Source of the DNA: Alteromonas profundi
GTDB lineage: Bacteria; Pseudomonadota; Gammaproteobacteria; Enterobacterales; Alteromonadaceae
NCBI RefSeq assembly: GCF_010500865.1
Contig: NZ_JAAAWN010000025.1
Span: 1-64,000, forward strand
DNA length: 64,000 nt
Direction: 5' to 3'
The notes beneath the pieces are model-generated. The model was not told where the DNA came from. It made no database searches and saw only the letters and a list, made by a program, of their open reading frames with translations. Below are positions 53,508 to 63,005 of this stretch, in pieces. Numbering within the stretch: position 1 is the stretch's first letter; each line of letters begins with the position of its first letter. The translations under genes were made by a program, and so were the position numbers.

Positions 53508-56500
53508 TAGCTGCCATAATTAGATGGTCGGTTAGTAACCGATTTTTTGTGCTACTGGCGACGCTCATTCTAGTGGGTGGTGGTTTGTTTGCCATTAAAA
53601 ATACGCCTGTTGATGCATTACCTGATTTGTCGGACGTGCAGGTAATTATTAAGACTAGTTATCCAGGGCAAGCGCCTCAAGTGGTAGAAGATCAAGTTAC
53701 CTATCCTTTGACTACCGCAATGCTGTCAGTGCCTGGAGCACAAACTGTGAGAGGATATTCGTTCTTTGGCGATTCTTATGTGTACATCATCTTTGATGAC
53801 GACACTGACTTGTACTGGGCGCGTAGTCGAGTGCTTGAATACTTGTCGCAAGTTGCGCCAAATCTACCCGAAAACGCAAGACCACAATTGGGGCCAGATG
53901 CTACCGGCGTGGGTTGGGTTTATCTGTATGCTCTTGTCGACAAAACGGGGCAAAACGATATCAGCCAACTGCGAAGCTTGCAGGATTGGTTCCTTAAATA
54001 TGAGCTTCAAACGGTGCCAGGCGTTTCTGAAGTTTCAGCTATTGGTGGCATGGTAAAGCAATACCAAGTGCAGGTAGATCCTGAGAAGTTGCGAGCATAT
54101 GGCATTCCGCTCTCTCACATTCAAATGGCCATCAAGCGCGGTAATCAGGAGGTGGGCGCATCCGTCATTGAAATGGCTGAAGCTGAATATATGGTTCGCG
54201 CGACAGGCTACATAGAAAGTAAAAGGGATATCGAACTGATTCCTTTAGGTGTGAACAATAATGGAACGCCGCTTTTAGTAAAAGATATTGCTGATGTCCG
54301 TCTTGGTCCGCAGATGCGCAGAGGTGTAGCCGAGTTGAACGGTGAAGGAGAAACCGTTGGCGGTGTCGTTGTTATGCGCTTTGGTGAAAATGCGCAAAAA
54401 ACCATTGATGGCGTTAAAGCGAAACTAGAAGACCTTAAAAAGGGCTTACCGGATGGCGTCGAAATTGTCACGGTGTACGATCGCTCTGCATTAATAGAAA
54501 GAGCGGTAGATAACCTTGCATCGAAATTAGTGGAAGAGTTTATCGTCGTTGCACTGGTGTGTATCGCGTTCTTGTTCCATGTGCGTTCGTCACTTGTTGC
54601 CATCATTAGTATTCCAGTAGGCATTATCACGGCGATTATTGTGATGTATATGCAAGGCATCAATGCCAACATTATGTCATTGGGCGGAATTGCTATTGCA
54701 ATCGGTGCGATGAGCGATGGGGCGATAGTGATGATTGAGAATATGCATAAACACATGGAGCGCACCCCATTAACTAAAGAGAACAGATGGCAAATAGTTG
54801 TGGACTCAGCATCTGAAGTGGGACCTGCATTGTTTTTCAGCCTTCTAATTATAACGGTGAGTTTTGTGCCTGTGTTTACGCTTGAGGCACAAGAAGGGAG
54901 AATGTTTTCACCACTTGCTTTCACCAAAACTTATGCCATGGCGGCCTCAGCAGCACTTGCAATTACGCTCGTGCCAGTTCTTATGGGATATTTTGTGCGC
55001 GGTAAAATACTTGCTGAAAGCAAAAATCCAGTGAATCGCTTTTTAACGTTTTTATACATGCCTTCGCTTAGAACAGTGCTGCGTTTTCCTAAATTAACGA
55101 TGTTAGCTGCGGTTTTAGTGCTAGCGATAGGTTTGTGGCCCGTGAACAAAATCGGTAGCGAGTTTATCCCGCCTTTAGATGAGGGAGATTTGATGTACAT
55201 GCCAACAACCTATGCCGGTATATCGATTGGCAAAGCGAGAGAGCTGTTACAACAAACCAACAAATTGATCAAAACCGTCCCAGAAGTTGATACCGTGTTT
55301 GGGAAAGTAGGTCGCGCTGATACTGCAACTGATCCGGCACCTTTAACGATGATAGAAACTTTCATTCAATTAAAACCTAAAGAACAGTGGCGAGAAGGTT
55401 TAACAACTGATGATTTGATAAAGGAGTTAGATTCAGTAGTCAAATTGCCGGGCTTAACTAATGCTTGGGTAATGCCTATTAAGACGCGAATTGACATGTT
55501 GGCAACAGGCATAAAGACGCCCGTTGGTATAAAAATTGGTGGCCCTGATCTTATGGAAATTCAGAAGATTGGACAGCAAATTGAAACCATACTTTCTGAT
55601 GTCGATGGGACTGCCTCTGTTTATTCCGAGCGTGTGGCCGGAGGACGTTATGTCAAAGTAGATATTCAGCGCGAAAAGGCTGCTCGCTATGGTCTAAACA
55701 TCGCTGACGTGCAACAAGTTGTCTCAAGTGCAATTGGCGGAATGAATGTGACTCAAAGCGTTGAAGGTTTAGAGCGTTACCCTGTAAATGTTCGTTACCC
55801 GCAGTCTTATCGGTCATCGCCAGAGTCTTTGTCTTTGCTACCCATCGTTACACCGCAGGGTAAACGTATTGCTTTGGCCGATGTGGCGGATGTGTATATT
55901 GAAGATGGTCCTCCAGGCATCAAAAGTGAAAATGCACGACTAAATGGCTGGGTGTATGTGGATATCGATGGTGTCGATATAGGTTCCTATGTAGTTTCAG
56001 CCCAAAAAGCAGTGAGCGAACAACTCGTCTTGCCGGCAGGTTATTCGGTAAACTGGTCTGGACAATATGAATATATGTTGCGAGCTAAAGAGAAATTAAC
56101 CTATGTGGTTCCTTTGACCATAGCTATCATCGTTATTTTACTGTATCTCAATTTTCGCAACTTCATCGAAGTAGCGATCATTATGGGGACTTTACCACTG
56201 TCTATGGTGGGAAGTATCTGGCTGATGTACATAGAGGGTTTTAACTTTTCAGTTGCCGTCGGCGTCGGCTTCATTGCACTTGCAGGTGTTGCCGTAGAAA
56301 TTGGCGTAATTATGCTTGTTTACTTAAATCAGGAGTATCAAGCCTTAATCGAAAAATGTAAATCTGAGAGCGTCAGACCCACCATAAACAAGTTAACTGA
56401 AGCGGTTATTCATGGCGCTGGATTACGAGTCCGACCGGTTATGATGACCACAGCGACCATAATATTTGGCTTATTACCCGTACTTTACGGCTCAGGCACT

Positions 56501-56641
56501 GGGTCTGAAGTCATGAGTCGTATTGCTGCTCCGATGGTTGGTGGCATGGTTAGCGCTTTACTACTGACCTTGTTGGTTTTACCCGCAATTTATTTTCTGT
56601 GGAAGAGAAGGCAAATTCAACACTTGCCGGATACTTTCTGA
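53504..56641 (+). CDS. cusA: CusA-like heavy-metal-efflux RND pump
   Basis: A 1045-residue inner-membrane RND transporter of the HME class with 12 helices and two large periplasmic loops. Class signatures: 'IKNTPVDALPDLSDVQVII', 'SYPGQAPQVVEDQVTYPL', the helix-4 acidic residues in 'GGIAIAIGAMSDGAIVMIEN' and 'PPLDEGDLMYMPTTYAGIS'. Full length. Expels Cu+/Ag+ from the periplasm with CusB and CusC using the proton gradient. Methionine-rich substrate path present in part ('YMPTTY', 'IDMLATGIKTPVGIKI'). Confidence 0.95.
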   Translation: MIAAIIRWSVSNRFFVLLATLILVGGGLFAIKNTPVDALPDLSDVQVIIKTSYPGQAPQVVEDQVTYPLTTAMLSVPGAQTVRGYSFFGDSYVYIIFDDDTDLYWARSRVLEYLSQVAPNLPENARPQLGPDATGVGWVYLYALVDKTGQNDISQLRSLQDWFLKYELQTVPGVSEVSAIGGMVKQYQVQVDPEKLRAYGIPLSHIQMAIKRGNQEVGASVIEMAEAEYMVRATGYIESKRDIELIPLGVNNNGTPLLVKDIADVRLGPQMRRGVAELNGEGETVGGVVVMRFGENAQKTIDGVKAKLEDLKKGLPDGVEIVTVYDRSALIERAVDNLASKLVEEFIVVALVCIAFLFHVRSSLVAIISIPVGIITAIIVMYMQGINANIMSLGGIAIAIGAMSDGAIVMIENMHKHMERTPLTKENRWQIVVDSASEVGPALFFSLLIITVSFVPVFTLEAQEGRMFSPLAFTKTYAMAASAALAITLVPVLMGYFVRGKILAESKNPVNRFLTFLYMPSLRTVLRFPKLTMLAAVLVLAIGLWPVNKIGSEFIPPLDEGDLMYMPTTYAGISIGKARELLQQTNKLIKTVPEVDTVFGKVGRADTATDPAPLTMIETFIQLKPKEQWREGLTTDDLIKELDSVVKLPGLTNAWVMPIKTRIDMLATGIKTPVGIKIGGPDLMEIQKIGQQIETILSDVDGTASVYSERVAGGRYVKVDIQREKAARYGLNIADVQQVVSSAIGGMNVTQSVEGLERYPVNVRYPQSYRSSPESLSLLPIVTPQGKRIALADVADVYIEDGPPGIKSENARLNGWVYVDIDGVDIGSYVVSAQKAVSEQLVLPAGYSVNWSGQYEYMLRAKEKLTYVVPLTIAIIVILLYLNFRNFIEVAIIMGTLPLSMVGSIWLMYIEGFNFSVAVGVGFIALAGVAVEIGVIMLVYLNQEYQALIEKCKSESVRPTINKLTEAVIHGAGLRVRPVMMTTATIIFGLLPVLYGSGTGSEVMSRIAAPMVGGMVSALLLTLLVLPAIYFLWKRRQIQHLPDTF

Positions 56642-56823
56642 TGCTAGCTTCAAGCAATGAACGACATTTCATAAGAGGACTATTGACATGTAGTAGCGTG
56701 GCGAACTTTTTCGCCCGCCACTATGCGTCTGCGAGAATCCGTCCGTCACCATCGATAGGCTTTTTATAACAGTAAAGAGTAACAGCTAAATTATTTAAAC
56801 AAACTACCTATTAAGGAAGAAAT

Positions 56824-57246
56824 ATGAAATCAATAATCATCGCACTTTTCGCTTTAAGTTTGAGCTTAAGTACACAAGCTTCTGCTCATACATCGTTGGC
56901 GTCATCAATGCCGAAAGACAATGCTATGTTAATGGAAAGTCCAGACAAGCTCGTTCTAAATTTTACAGATGATGTGCGTCTTGTGGATTTAAAGGTCAAG
57001 AGTAAAAAAGGTGAGCCTGTGGAAGTTGTCTTTGAACCTTCGATGGAGGCAAACAAAAACTACAGTTATAGCTTACCTCTGCTCGATATAGATACTTACG
57101 TGGTCTCATGGACCATCATGGGAAATGACGGTCATAAAATGAAAGGACAACTTTCATTTATGGTGCATGTGAGTAGAAAGATGAAAGGAATGAAGCACAA
57201 GGACATGAAAGATACTTTGATGGATCATTCAGGTATGAGTCATTAG
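56824..57246 (+). CDS. copC: Periplasmic copper-binding protein CopC
   Basis: A 140-residue protein with a signal peptide (...TQASA-HTSLASSMP): the mature N-terminal His is the Cu2+ ligand typical of CopC. Beta-barrel landmarks 'LVLNFTDDVRL' and 'YVVSWTIMGNDGHKMKGQLSFMV' with the second His. The C-terminal tail adds Met, His and Lys ('MKGMKHKDMKDTLMDHSGMSH'), likely extra Cu binding. AAGGA before the ATG. CopD follows by 28 bases, the usual partner. Confidence 0.93.
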   Translation: MKSIIIALFALSLSLSTQASAHTSLASSMPKDNAMLMESPDKLVLNFTDDVRLVDLKVKSKKGEPVEVVFEPSMEANKNYSYSLPLLDIDTYVVSWTIMGNDGHKMKGQLSFMVHVSRKMKGMKHKDMKDTLMDHSGMSH

Positions 57247-57274
57247 TTGTTAAGCATTAAAAAGGTAAATCGAT

Positions 57275-58201
57275 ATGTTGCCAGAATGGTGGACGGTATC
57301 ACTGGTGTTCGTCAAACTCCTAGTCTATTTAGGAATGATGGGCATAATGGGCTCTTGCGCCATTTTATTGCTTCTAAAAGACAGTAAGCGGGGTGTAGCA
57401 GTAAATGCTCATCAAAGCTGGCAACTGATTACCTTAAGCTACGCTTTTCGTCTTTCAATCGTTGGATTTTTTTCTAGCGTCGCTGGTTTTTTCCTTCAGA
57501 CTGGCTATATGGCAGAGCAGGGACTCACAGGAATGTTTTCTCCTTTCATGATGGAGATGATATGGCGCTCACAGGTAGGAACCATTGCCACTATTCGCGC
57601 CGTTATCTTTGTTTTGTTCGGTTTGCTTGCTTGGTTTCTGTTACAAAAACTCAAACGGGGTGATGGATTAGTATCATTTAAGGTTTTGCTAGGTAGCAGC
57701 GTAATATTTTTGCTGCCGCTAGCGTTAACTTTCTCCTTGACCGGACATGCTAGTCAGTTTGTCACTTTCGGTGAAATTCAGATTGTTATTCATTCATTGA
57801 TTGGTTTGACGTGGGTAGGCTCTTTATACCCACTGATTACAGCATGTAAATTACTCAATCACTCAGATTTAGCTCTCATCATGAAACGTTACGGTAACAT
57901 TGCCATCGTGTTCGTGTTTATCTTAGTCACGGTTGGTGTAGTAATGTTAATACAGCTACTGGATTCCCCGTCGGAGCTTTTCTTCAGTGAATATGGATTA
58001 GCCTTTTTATCTAAACTGTTTGCAGTTGCGCTAATACTCACCCTAGCTGCAGGACATAAGCTGTTTTGGGTACCTAGGCTAGCTTATGACAAAAATGTGT
58101 GCGGCAAATTGCGCAAATCAATCAATTTTGAGCTCATTATTGGGCTTATTATTTTGTCTCTTACGGCTTTGTTAACTTCAGCTTTGAGCCCTAACCTTTA
58201 A
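57275..58201 (+). CDS. copD: Copper-import/resistance membrane protein CopD
   Basis: A 308-residue protein with eight hydrophobic helices, matching the CopD family: 'GFFLQTGYM', 'TFSLTGHASQF' and 'IHSLIGLTWVGSLYPLI' carry the conserved His residues. Thought to accept copper from CopC and move it across the inner membrane. Co-transcribed with copC. Confidence 0.9.
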   Translation: MLPEWWTVSLVFVKLLVYLGMMGIMGSCAILLLLKDSKRGVAVNAHQSWQLITLSYAFRLSIVGFFSSVAGFFLQTGYMAEQGLTGMFSPFMMEMIWRSQVGTIATIRAVIFVLFGLLAWFLLQKLKRGDGLVSFKVLLGSSVIFLLPLALTFSLTGHASQFVTFGEIQIVIHSLIGLTWVGSLYPLITACKLLNHSDLALIMKRYGNIAIVFVFILVTVGVVMLIQLLDSPSELFFSEYGLAFLSKLFAVALILTLAAGHKLFWVPRLAYDKNVCGKLRKSINFELIIGLIILSLTALLTSALSPNL

Positions 58202-58248
58202 CGAAAATAACCGGCGGTTTGCGCAAAAATATGAAAAGGAAAATAATT

Positions 58249-58308
58249 ATGAAAATGACTGCTTTAAGATCCTTAACTGTTTTTGCATACCAATTATTTA
58301 TCTCATAA
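58249..58308 (+). other. 19-codon frame with ribosome site, possible remnant
   Basis: AAGGA nine bases before ATG 58249, then MKMTALRSLTVFAYQLFIS and stop. This looks like the start of a signal peptide cut short. It lies in the 320-base gap before copA. A leader peptide or a remnant of a lost copper-protein gene. Confidence 0.35.
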
Positions 58309-58320
58309 ATGACAGAAAAG

Positions 58321-58335
58321 TAATCAAACTGTAAT
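58321..58335. promoter_or_regulatory. Degenerate CusR-like half site before copA
   Basis: TAATCAAACTGTAAT keeps the right half TGTAAT of the perfect box at 49197-49212 and a weaker left half. It lies 190 bases before copA and is the only box-like sequence seen there. A CueR-type palindrome was not seen. Confidence 0.4.
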
Positions 58336-58524
58336 GCCAGTGCCGTGTTTCTAATATCTTACACCGTTAAAATTATGTTTAATCTAAAAGCAACCTTATT
58401 GCTTTTTGTCTTGCTCCCGTATTGCCCCTAATTACTTTGCAATTAGAGTCAAAAAAATATGAATCTATGCAAATACAGAGCACAGAAAAAAGTTAAACGC
58501 GCCAAATAACACGACGGAATCTAA

Positions 58525-60876
58525 ATGACAGCAACTGATAAAGTTAACCAAAAGACAGCGAATAACTGTTGTTGTAGCAAACAAGCCCAATCAGCGAGCG
58601 AATCTCCTGCGGTCAAAGACATAACCAAACAAGAGCCCAATAATCTATCAGAAAATCGATTTATAATTGAAGGAGCTAGTTGTGCCAGTTGCGTCAACAA
58701 AATTGAGGCGGCGTTAAACAATCTGCCTATAGTTGAACGAGCGGAGATGAACTTCGCTCAGCGTGTTGTCACGGTAATCGGAGATGCATCGGTTTCAAAT
58801 ATTATAGAAGCGGTGGAAAAAGCCGGATACAAAGCAAAATTAGACGACAGTGATTCTGAGCAAGAAGCGCTAGACGAAAAAGAAAAAGCCGACTGGCAAT
58901 ACTACAAGAAATTAATGCGAGAGATGGCCGTGGCGTTGTCGCTTGGTGTGCCGTTGATGATTTACAGCCTGCTCGTTGGCGAAATGACAGTAACAACTAC
59001 TACTGAAAGACTCGTTTGGTTAACGGTCGGATTGCTGACTCTTGGTATAATGGTTTTTGCGGGTAAACACTTTTATGTGGGCGCATGGAATTCATTTAAA
59101 AATCATTCTGCGAATATGGACACATTAATAGCCCTTGGAACGGGTACTGCTTGGCTTTATTCAATGGTTGTTGTGTTTGCTCCCGGTATCGTGCCGCTAA
59201 TGGCCAGACACGTGTATTTTGAAGCTACTGCCATGATTATTGGTTTAATCAATCTTGGTTTAGCACTTGAAATTAAAGCGCGAGGTAAGACTTCAGAGGC
59301 GATTAAGCGTTTAATTGGCCTGCAAGCAAAAACAGCTCGTGCTATTCGAGACGGTAAAGATGTAGATATACCAATAGAACAAGTGTTGCTCGACGATCTG
59401 ATTCGAGTCAGACCTGGTGAAAAAATTTCCGTAGACGGCGTGGTCGTAGAGGGACACTCCACAGTTGACGAATCCATGTTGACCGGTGAGCCGATGCCAG
59501 TAGAAAAAACACAGGGAGAAGAGGTCGTCGCTGGTACGATTAATAAATCGGGCTCTATTATTTTCAAGGCGACGCGTGTAGGCAAAGATACGGCGCTCGC
59601 CCAAATCATCAACATGGTAAGAAGTGCTCAAAATTCAAAGCCCCCGATAGGACGTTTAGCCGATGTTATCTCAGCTTACTTCGTGCCCGTCGTTATGATT
59701 ATTGCCGTAATAAGCGCTTTAGTTTGGCTCAACTTTGGGCCATCTCCAGCTGTTGCTTACGCAATTGTGTCTGCAACAACGGTTCTCATTATAGCTTGTC
59801 CATGTGCACTTGGTTTGGCGACACCGATGTCCGTAATGGTAGGGGTAGGCAAAGCCGCAGAAGCGGGTGTGTTGATAAGAAACGGCGAAGCGCTACAAAC
59901 AACCAGTAAGATTACTACGATGATTCTAGACAAAACAGGCACTATTACTGAGGGAGCACCTAAGGTAACTGATGTATTGCTAGCACCGGGTCAAAATGAA
60001 AAACAAGTGCTAATGCTCGCATCAAGTATCGAAGCTGGCTCTGAGCACCCCCTAGCAATGGCGATCGTTGAAAGTGCCAAAGCAAAAAACATAGAACCTA
60101 AGAAAGTGACTCAGTTTTCTTCCATTGTTGGGCAGGGAGTGGAAGCGAAGTTTAAGGAAGATACCCTTTTATTCGGTAACGAAAAGCTAATGAAGCAGCG
60201 TGATATTGACATTAGCGACTACATCGAAAAAGCCCAAGGCTTAGCCTCTGAAGCTAAAACACCAATGTATTTCGCTGTTAATTCATCGCTTGTTGCAGTA
60301 ATTGCAGTTGCCGATCCAATTAAAACTGATTCTATTGATGCAATAAAGCGACTTCAGAACAACGGAATACGAGTAGTGATGCTCACAGGTGATAATCGTT
60401 CAACCGCAAAAGCAGTAGCTGAAAAAGCGGGTATCACAGAGTTTGTGGCCGAGGTTATGCCAGAGGACAAAGCAAAAAAAGTCGCTGAGTATCAATCAAT
60501 GGGAGAAATTGTGGGCATGACAGGTGACGGAATTAATGACGCACCTGCATTGGCACACGCAGATGTAGGCTTTGCAATAGGTACAGGCACTGATGTAGCC
60601 ATTGAAAGTGCTGATATTACCCTAATGCGGGGCTCGCTTCATGGTCTTGCTGATGCAATTGCGGTGAGTAAAGCCACTCTAACCAATATTAAGCAAAACC
60701 TATTTGGCGCATTTATTTACAACGTTGCAGGTATACCATTCGCTGCCGGTGTTCTGTATCCATTTTTTGGTCTTTTATTAAGTCCGGTGATAGCTGGTGC
60801 CGCGATGGCGTTTTCATCACTTACCGTCGTTACCAACGCCAATCGTCTGCGATTGTTTAAAGCAAAAGAACATTAG
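58525..60876 (+). CDS. copA: P1B-type Cu+-exporting ATPase CopA
   Basis: A 783-residue copper ATPase. N-terminus: a short Cys-rich tail ('NNCCCSK' at 13-19) and one HMA domain with the metal-binding motif GAS-C53-A-S-C56. Then eight helices, with C425-P-C427 in '[13 protein letters not shown]', phosphorylated D469 in DKTGTITEG, '[18 protein letters not shown]' and '[20 protein letters not shown]'. Exports Cu+ from the cytoplasm. One HMA domain rather than two. Own promoter region upstream. Confidence 0.95.
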   Translation: MTATDKVNQKTANNCCCSKQAQSASESPAVKDITKQEPNNLSENRFIIEGASCASCVNKIEAALNNLPIVERAEMNFAQRVVTVIGDASVSNIIEAVEKAGYKAKLDDSDSEQEALDEKEKADWQYYKKLMREMAVALSLGVPLMIYSLLVGEMTVTTTTERLVWLTVGLLTLGIMVFAGKHFYVGAWNSFKNHSANMDTLIALGTGTAWLYSMVVVFAPGIVPLMARHVYFEATAMIIGLINLGLALEIKARGKTSEAIKRLIGLQAKTARAIRDGKDVDIPIEQVLLDDLIRVRPGEKISVDGVVVEGHSTVDESMLTGEPMPVEKTQGEEVVAGTINKSGSIIFKATRVGKDTALAQIINMVRSAQNSKPPIGRLADVISAYFVPVVMIIAVISALVWLNFGPSPAVAYAIVSATTVLIIACPCALGLATPMSVMVGVGKAAEAGVLIRNGEALQTTSKITTMILDKTGTITEGAPKVTDVLLAPGQNEKQVLMLASSIEAGSEHPLAMAIVESAKAKNIEPKKVTQFSSIVGQGVEAKFKEDTLLFGNEKLMKQRDIDISDYIEKAQGLASEAKTPMYFAVNSSLVAVIAVADPIKTDSIDAIKRLQNNGIRVVMLTGDNRSTAKAVAEKAGITEFVAEVMPEDKAKKVAEYQSMGEIVGMTGDGINDAPALAHADVGFAIGTGTDVAIESADITLMRGSLHGLADAIAVSKATLTNIKQNLFGAFIYNVAGIPFAAGVLYPFFGLLLSPVIAGAAMAFSSLTVVTNANRLRLFKAKEH

Positions 60877-60888
60877 GAGAGTGTGACA

Positions 60889-61242
60889 ATGCTATGGATC
60901 AACCTCACAGGAATTGTATTGATTGCTCTTATCATCTGGTGGTTTTGGTTATACAAAGAGCAAAGTATTCGTATCGCTGAAGGTTCGTTGGAGATCTTGG
61001 TGAAAGACGGTATTTATCAACCATCGCACATCAAAATTAGAGCGAATGAAGAAAGGCAAATCGTGTTTCATAGAGCTGATGCAACGCCTTGCGCAGAAAT
61101 GATTTCGATACCCGAATTAGATATTTCAGAACGATTACCTTTAAACAAAAAGACAGTCATATCGCTTCCGGGGCTGCCAGCAGGTGAGTACGCATTTCAC
61201 TGCCAAATGCAAATGTATAAAGGGAAGATAACTGTTCAATAG
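60889..61242 (+). CDS. Membrane-anchored cupredoxin-domain protein
   Basis: A 117-residue protein: one N-terminal helix (about 3-22), then a cupredoxin domain (about 30-117). Likely copper ligands H-C in 'FHCQMQMYKG' with nearby Met, and 'PCAEM'. I start at ATG 60889 (AGGAG nine bases upstream), not at the GTG two codons earlier which lies too close. Twelve bases after copA, thus co-transcribed; a periplasmic copper acceptor for CopA is the likely role. Confidence 0.85.
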   Translation: MLWINLTGIVLIALIIWWFWLYKEQSIRIAEGSLEILVKDGIYQPSHIKIRANEERQIVFHRADATPCAEMISIPELDISERLPLNKKTVISLPGLPAGEYAFHCQMQMYKGKITVQ

Positions 61243-61271
61243 ATGGTTAGCTTTCAAATAGGAGAGTAAAT

Positions 61272-61556
61272 ATGAGCGACTCAAAATTATCATTTTGGAA
61301 AACGCCCTCAGGCTGGGCTGCACTGGGACTCATTGCTGCGGCAAGTTACTTTTTATTTTTTGAGCATGGCGAGCATGTGTGGCCGTATTTGCCTTACCTG
61401 ATCCTGCTACTTTGCCCCTTCATCCATTTTTTTATGCACGGGAGTCATGGACACGGCCATCATGATGGCGAGCAAAGAAAGACCGAAGAAGCGCAGATGA
61501 CATTTACAGAAGAGCGTCAACAAAAGACAACTACAAACATGGAAGAAAAGAGATAA
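61272..61556 (+). CDS. DUF2933 small membrane protein
   Basis: A 94-residue protein with two helices (about 13-29 and 34-53) and a His-rich tail ('HGSHGHGHHDGE'), the known shape of DUF2933. Often found with copper-ATPase and ICMT-like genes; the His tail may bind metal. The function is unknown. AGGAG before the ATG. Confidence 0.85.
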   Translation: MSDSKLSFWKTPSGWAALGLIAAASYFLFFEHGEHVWPYLPYLILLLCPFIHFFMHGSHGHGHHDGEQRKTEEAQMTFTEERQQKTTTNMEEKR

Positions 61557-61561
61557 AAACG

Positions 61562-62215
61562 ATGCACGGTGAGTCTGACTATGGTCTATGGAGTTTAGTT
61601 TTCATAAACTCTGCCATTTTCATTTTTTTTGCATTCAGCTTTGTAAAACCACAATCAAAGACTGAATGGAGAAGCTTAGGAGCTTTTTCCGCTTTTATTC
61701 TTGCATTGTTTACAGAAATGTATGGCTATCCGCTCACCATCTATTTTTTGTCAGGCTGGCTAACAGAGCTTTATCCGAACATAGATTTTCTAGCACATGA
61801 AAATGGACATTTGCTACAAACGATTTTTGGTTTTGAGGGGGATGCTCATTGGAGCATACTGCATATTACTAGCAATATACTCATCATTGCTGGTTTCTTT
61901 ATTTTATCTTCTGCATGGAATGATCTTCATCGTGCGCAGAAAAACCATTCGCTCGCCAATACAGGTTGGTATGCAAGATGTCGCCACCCACAGTATTTAG
62001 CTTTTATTATCATTATGTTTGGCTTTTTATTGCAATGGCCCACAATCCCAACGTTAATCATGTTTCCAATATTAGCATTAGTCTACATTCGCTTAGCCAA
62101 ACGTAAAGAAAAAACAGCGATAGCCGAATTTGGGGAGCGCTATTTAGCATATAAAGAGACCACGCCTGCCTGGTTACCTAAATTCAGCAGCTCAAACCTC
62201 CAATACGACAATTAG
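61562..62215 (+). CDS. ICMT/PEMT-like membrane methyltransferase
   Basis: A 217-residue membrane protein with about five helices, in the isoprenylcysteine carboxyl-methyltransferase-like family: 'GWYARCRHPQYLAFIIIMFGF' (the SAM-binding RHPxY signature) and 'KRKEKTAIAEFGERYLAYKE' near the end. In bacteria the substrate is unknown. Its place after DUF2933, five bases on, is a standard copper-island arrangement. Confidence 0.85.
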   Translation: MHGESDYGLWSLVFINSAIFIFFAFSFVKPQSKTEWRSLGAFSAFILALFTEMYGYPLTIYFLSGWLTELYPNIDFLAHENGHLLQTIFGFEGDAHWSILHITSNILIIAGFFILSSAWNDLHRAQKNHSLANTGWYARCRHPQYLAFIIIMFGFLLQWPTIPTLIMFPILALVYIRLAKRKEKTAIAEFGERYLAYKETTPAWLPKFSSSNLQYDN

Positions 62216-62274
62216 CGTTTTTGATAAATCGCTAACGCCAAATAATTCAACATTTTAATATGCAGGAGAAAACA

Positions 62275-62640
62275 ATGAGTAATAAACATCATAGAGTTGG
62301 TGTGAATGAATTAAATTTGGTTATTCGTCACCTTCGGCTGACAGGGGTGACTTCAGACAATATAGATTTAATTATCAGAGATATCGATTCAACTATGGGT
62401 GTTGACGCAGTGTCGTTTGAGGAATCATCCAACACGCTCCATGTCGGTTATGATGCTACACATTGTGAACTCGATGGTATTGAGAATGTCGTTCGAATGC
62501 ACAGAGCCGACATTTCTGACGATTGGTGGACGCATTTCAAGGAAGGTTATTATCAATTTGTTGACGAAAATATTCGTGAAAATGCTAAACATAAACCATG
62601 GAGCTGTCATACAACTGATCAGGGCAAGCGCTCTAAATAA
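62275..62640 (+). CDS. Small protein with HMA-like fold, no metal cysteines
   Basis: A 121-residue protein. The pattern of 'NLVIRHLRLTGVTSDNIDLI', 'GVDAVSFEESSNTLHVGYDA' and 'ENVVRMHRADI' suggests the beta-alpha-beta-beta-alpha-beta layout of heavy-metal-associated domains, but the CxxC motif is absent. The C-terminal 45 residues are charged. I start at ATG 62275 (AGGAG six bases upstream). Probably an accessory copper protein; function unknown. Confidence 0.65.
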   Translation: MSNKHHRVGVNELNLVIRHLRLTGVTSDNIDLIIRDIDSTMGVDAVSFEESSNTLHVGYDATHCELDGIENVVRMHRADISDDWWTHFKEGYYQFVDENIRENAKHKPWSCHTTDQGKRSK

Positions 62641-62692
62641 AAAATACTTTTAATATCTTTCAAAACCTTTTGACCTTTAGGAGGCATTATCA

Positions 62693-62896
62693 ATGCAGAT
62701 TTCTAGCAACACGCCAATTTATCAAACGATTGTGAATGACAAATTGGAAAAAAATCATCAAACAGCAGAAGCAGAAACGTCCAACTGTAAAAGGAAAGAA
62801 GCTGAAGAGAGCACCATTGCCGAGTCTAATAAAGTGGAGGGTGGTGACCAGGCCGCGCCAAGTGAAATCAGGCAATCAATATCTGTGAAGGTGTAA
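62693..62896 (+). CDS. Small hydrophilic protein, unknown
   Basis: A 67-residue protein with a near-perfect ribosome site (AGGAGG, nine to ten bases before ATG 62693). It is rich in Glu, Lys, Ser and Gln, with no membrane helix and no recognised domain. The strong ribosome site and its place 52 bases after the preceding gene make it likely to be translated as the last member of the copper run. Confidence 0.55.
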   Translation: MQISSNTPIYQTIVNDKLEKNHQTAEAETSNCKRKEAEESTIAESNKVEGGDQAAPSEIRQSISVKV

Positions 62897-62917
62897 CTTT
62901 TAGATCTCCTATCCACA

Positions 62918-62965
62918 CGTTTATCGGACTAATTCAATTTTATAGAATTTTTAGGCCGATAAACG
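62918..62965. terminator. Long inverted repeat at the right edge of the copper run
   Basis: CGTTTATCGG (62918-62927) and CCGATAAACG (62956-62965) form a perfect 10-bp stem around 28 bases, with a second inner stem (CTAATTC / GAATTTTTAG). It could end both the copper run and the leftward permease gene, though no T-tract follows. Confidence 0.5.
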
Positions 62966-63005
62966 CGTATATCCAAACCTGTTATTTCCTCATAGTTATT
63001 TAATT

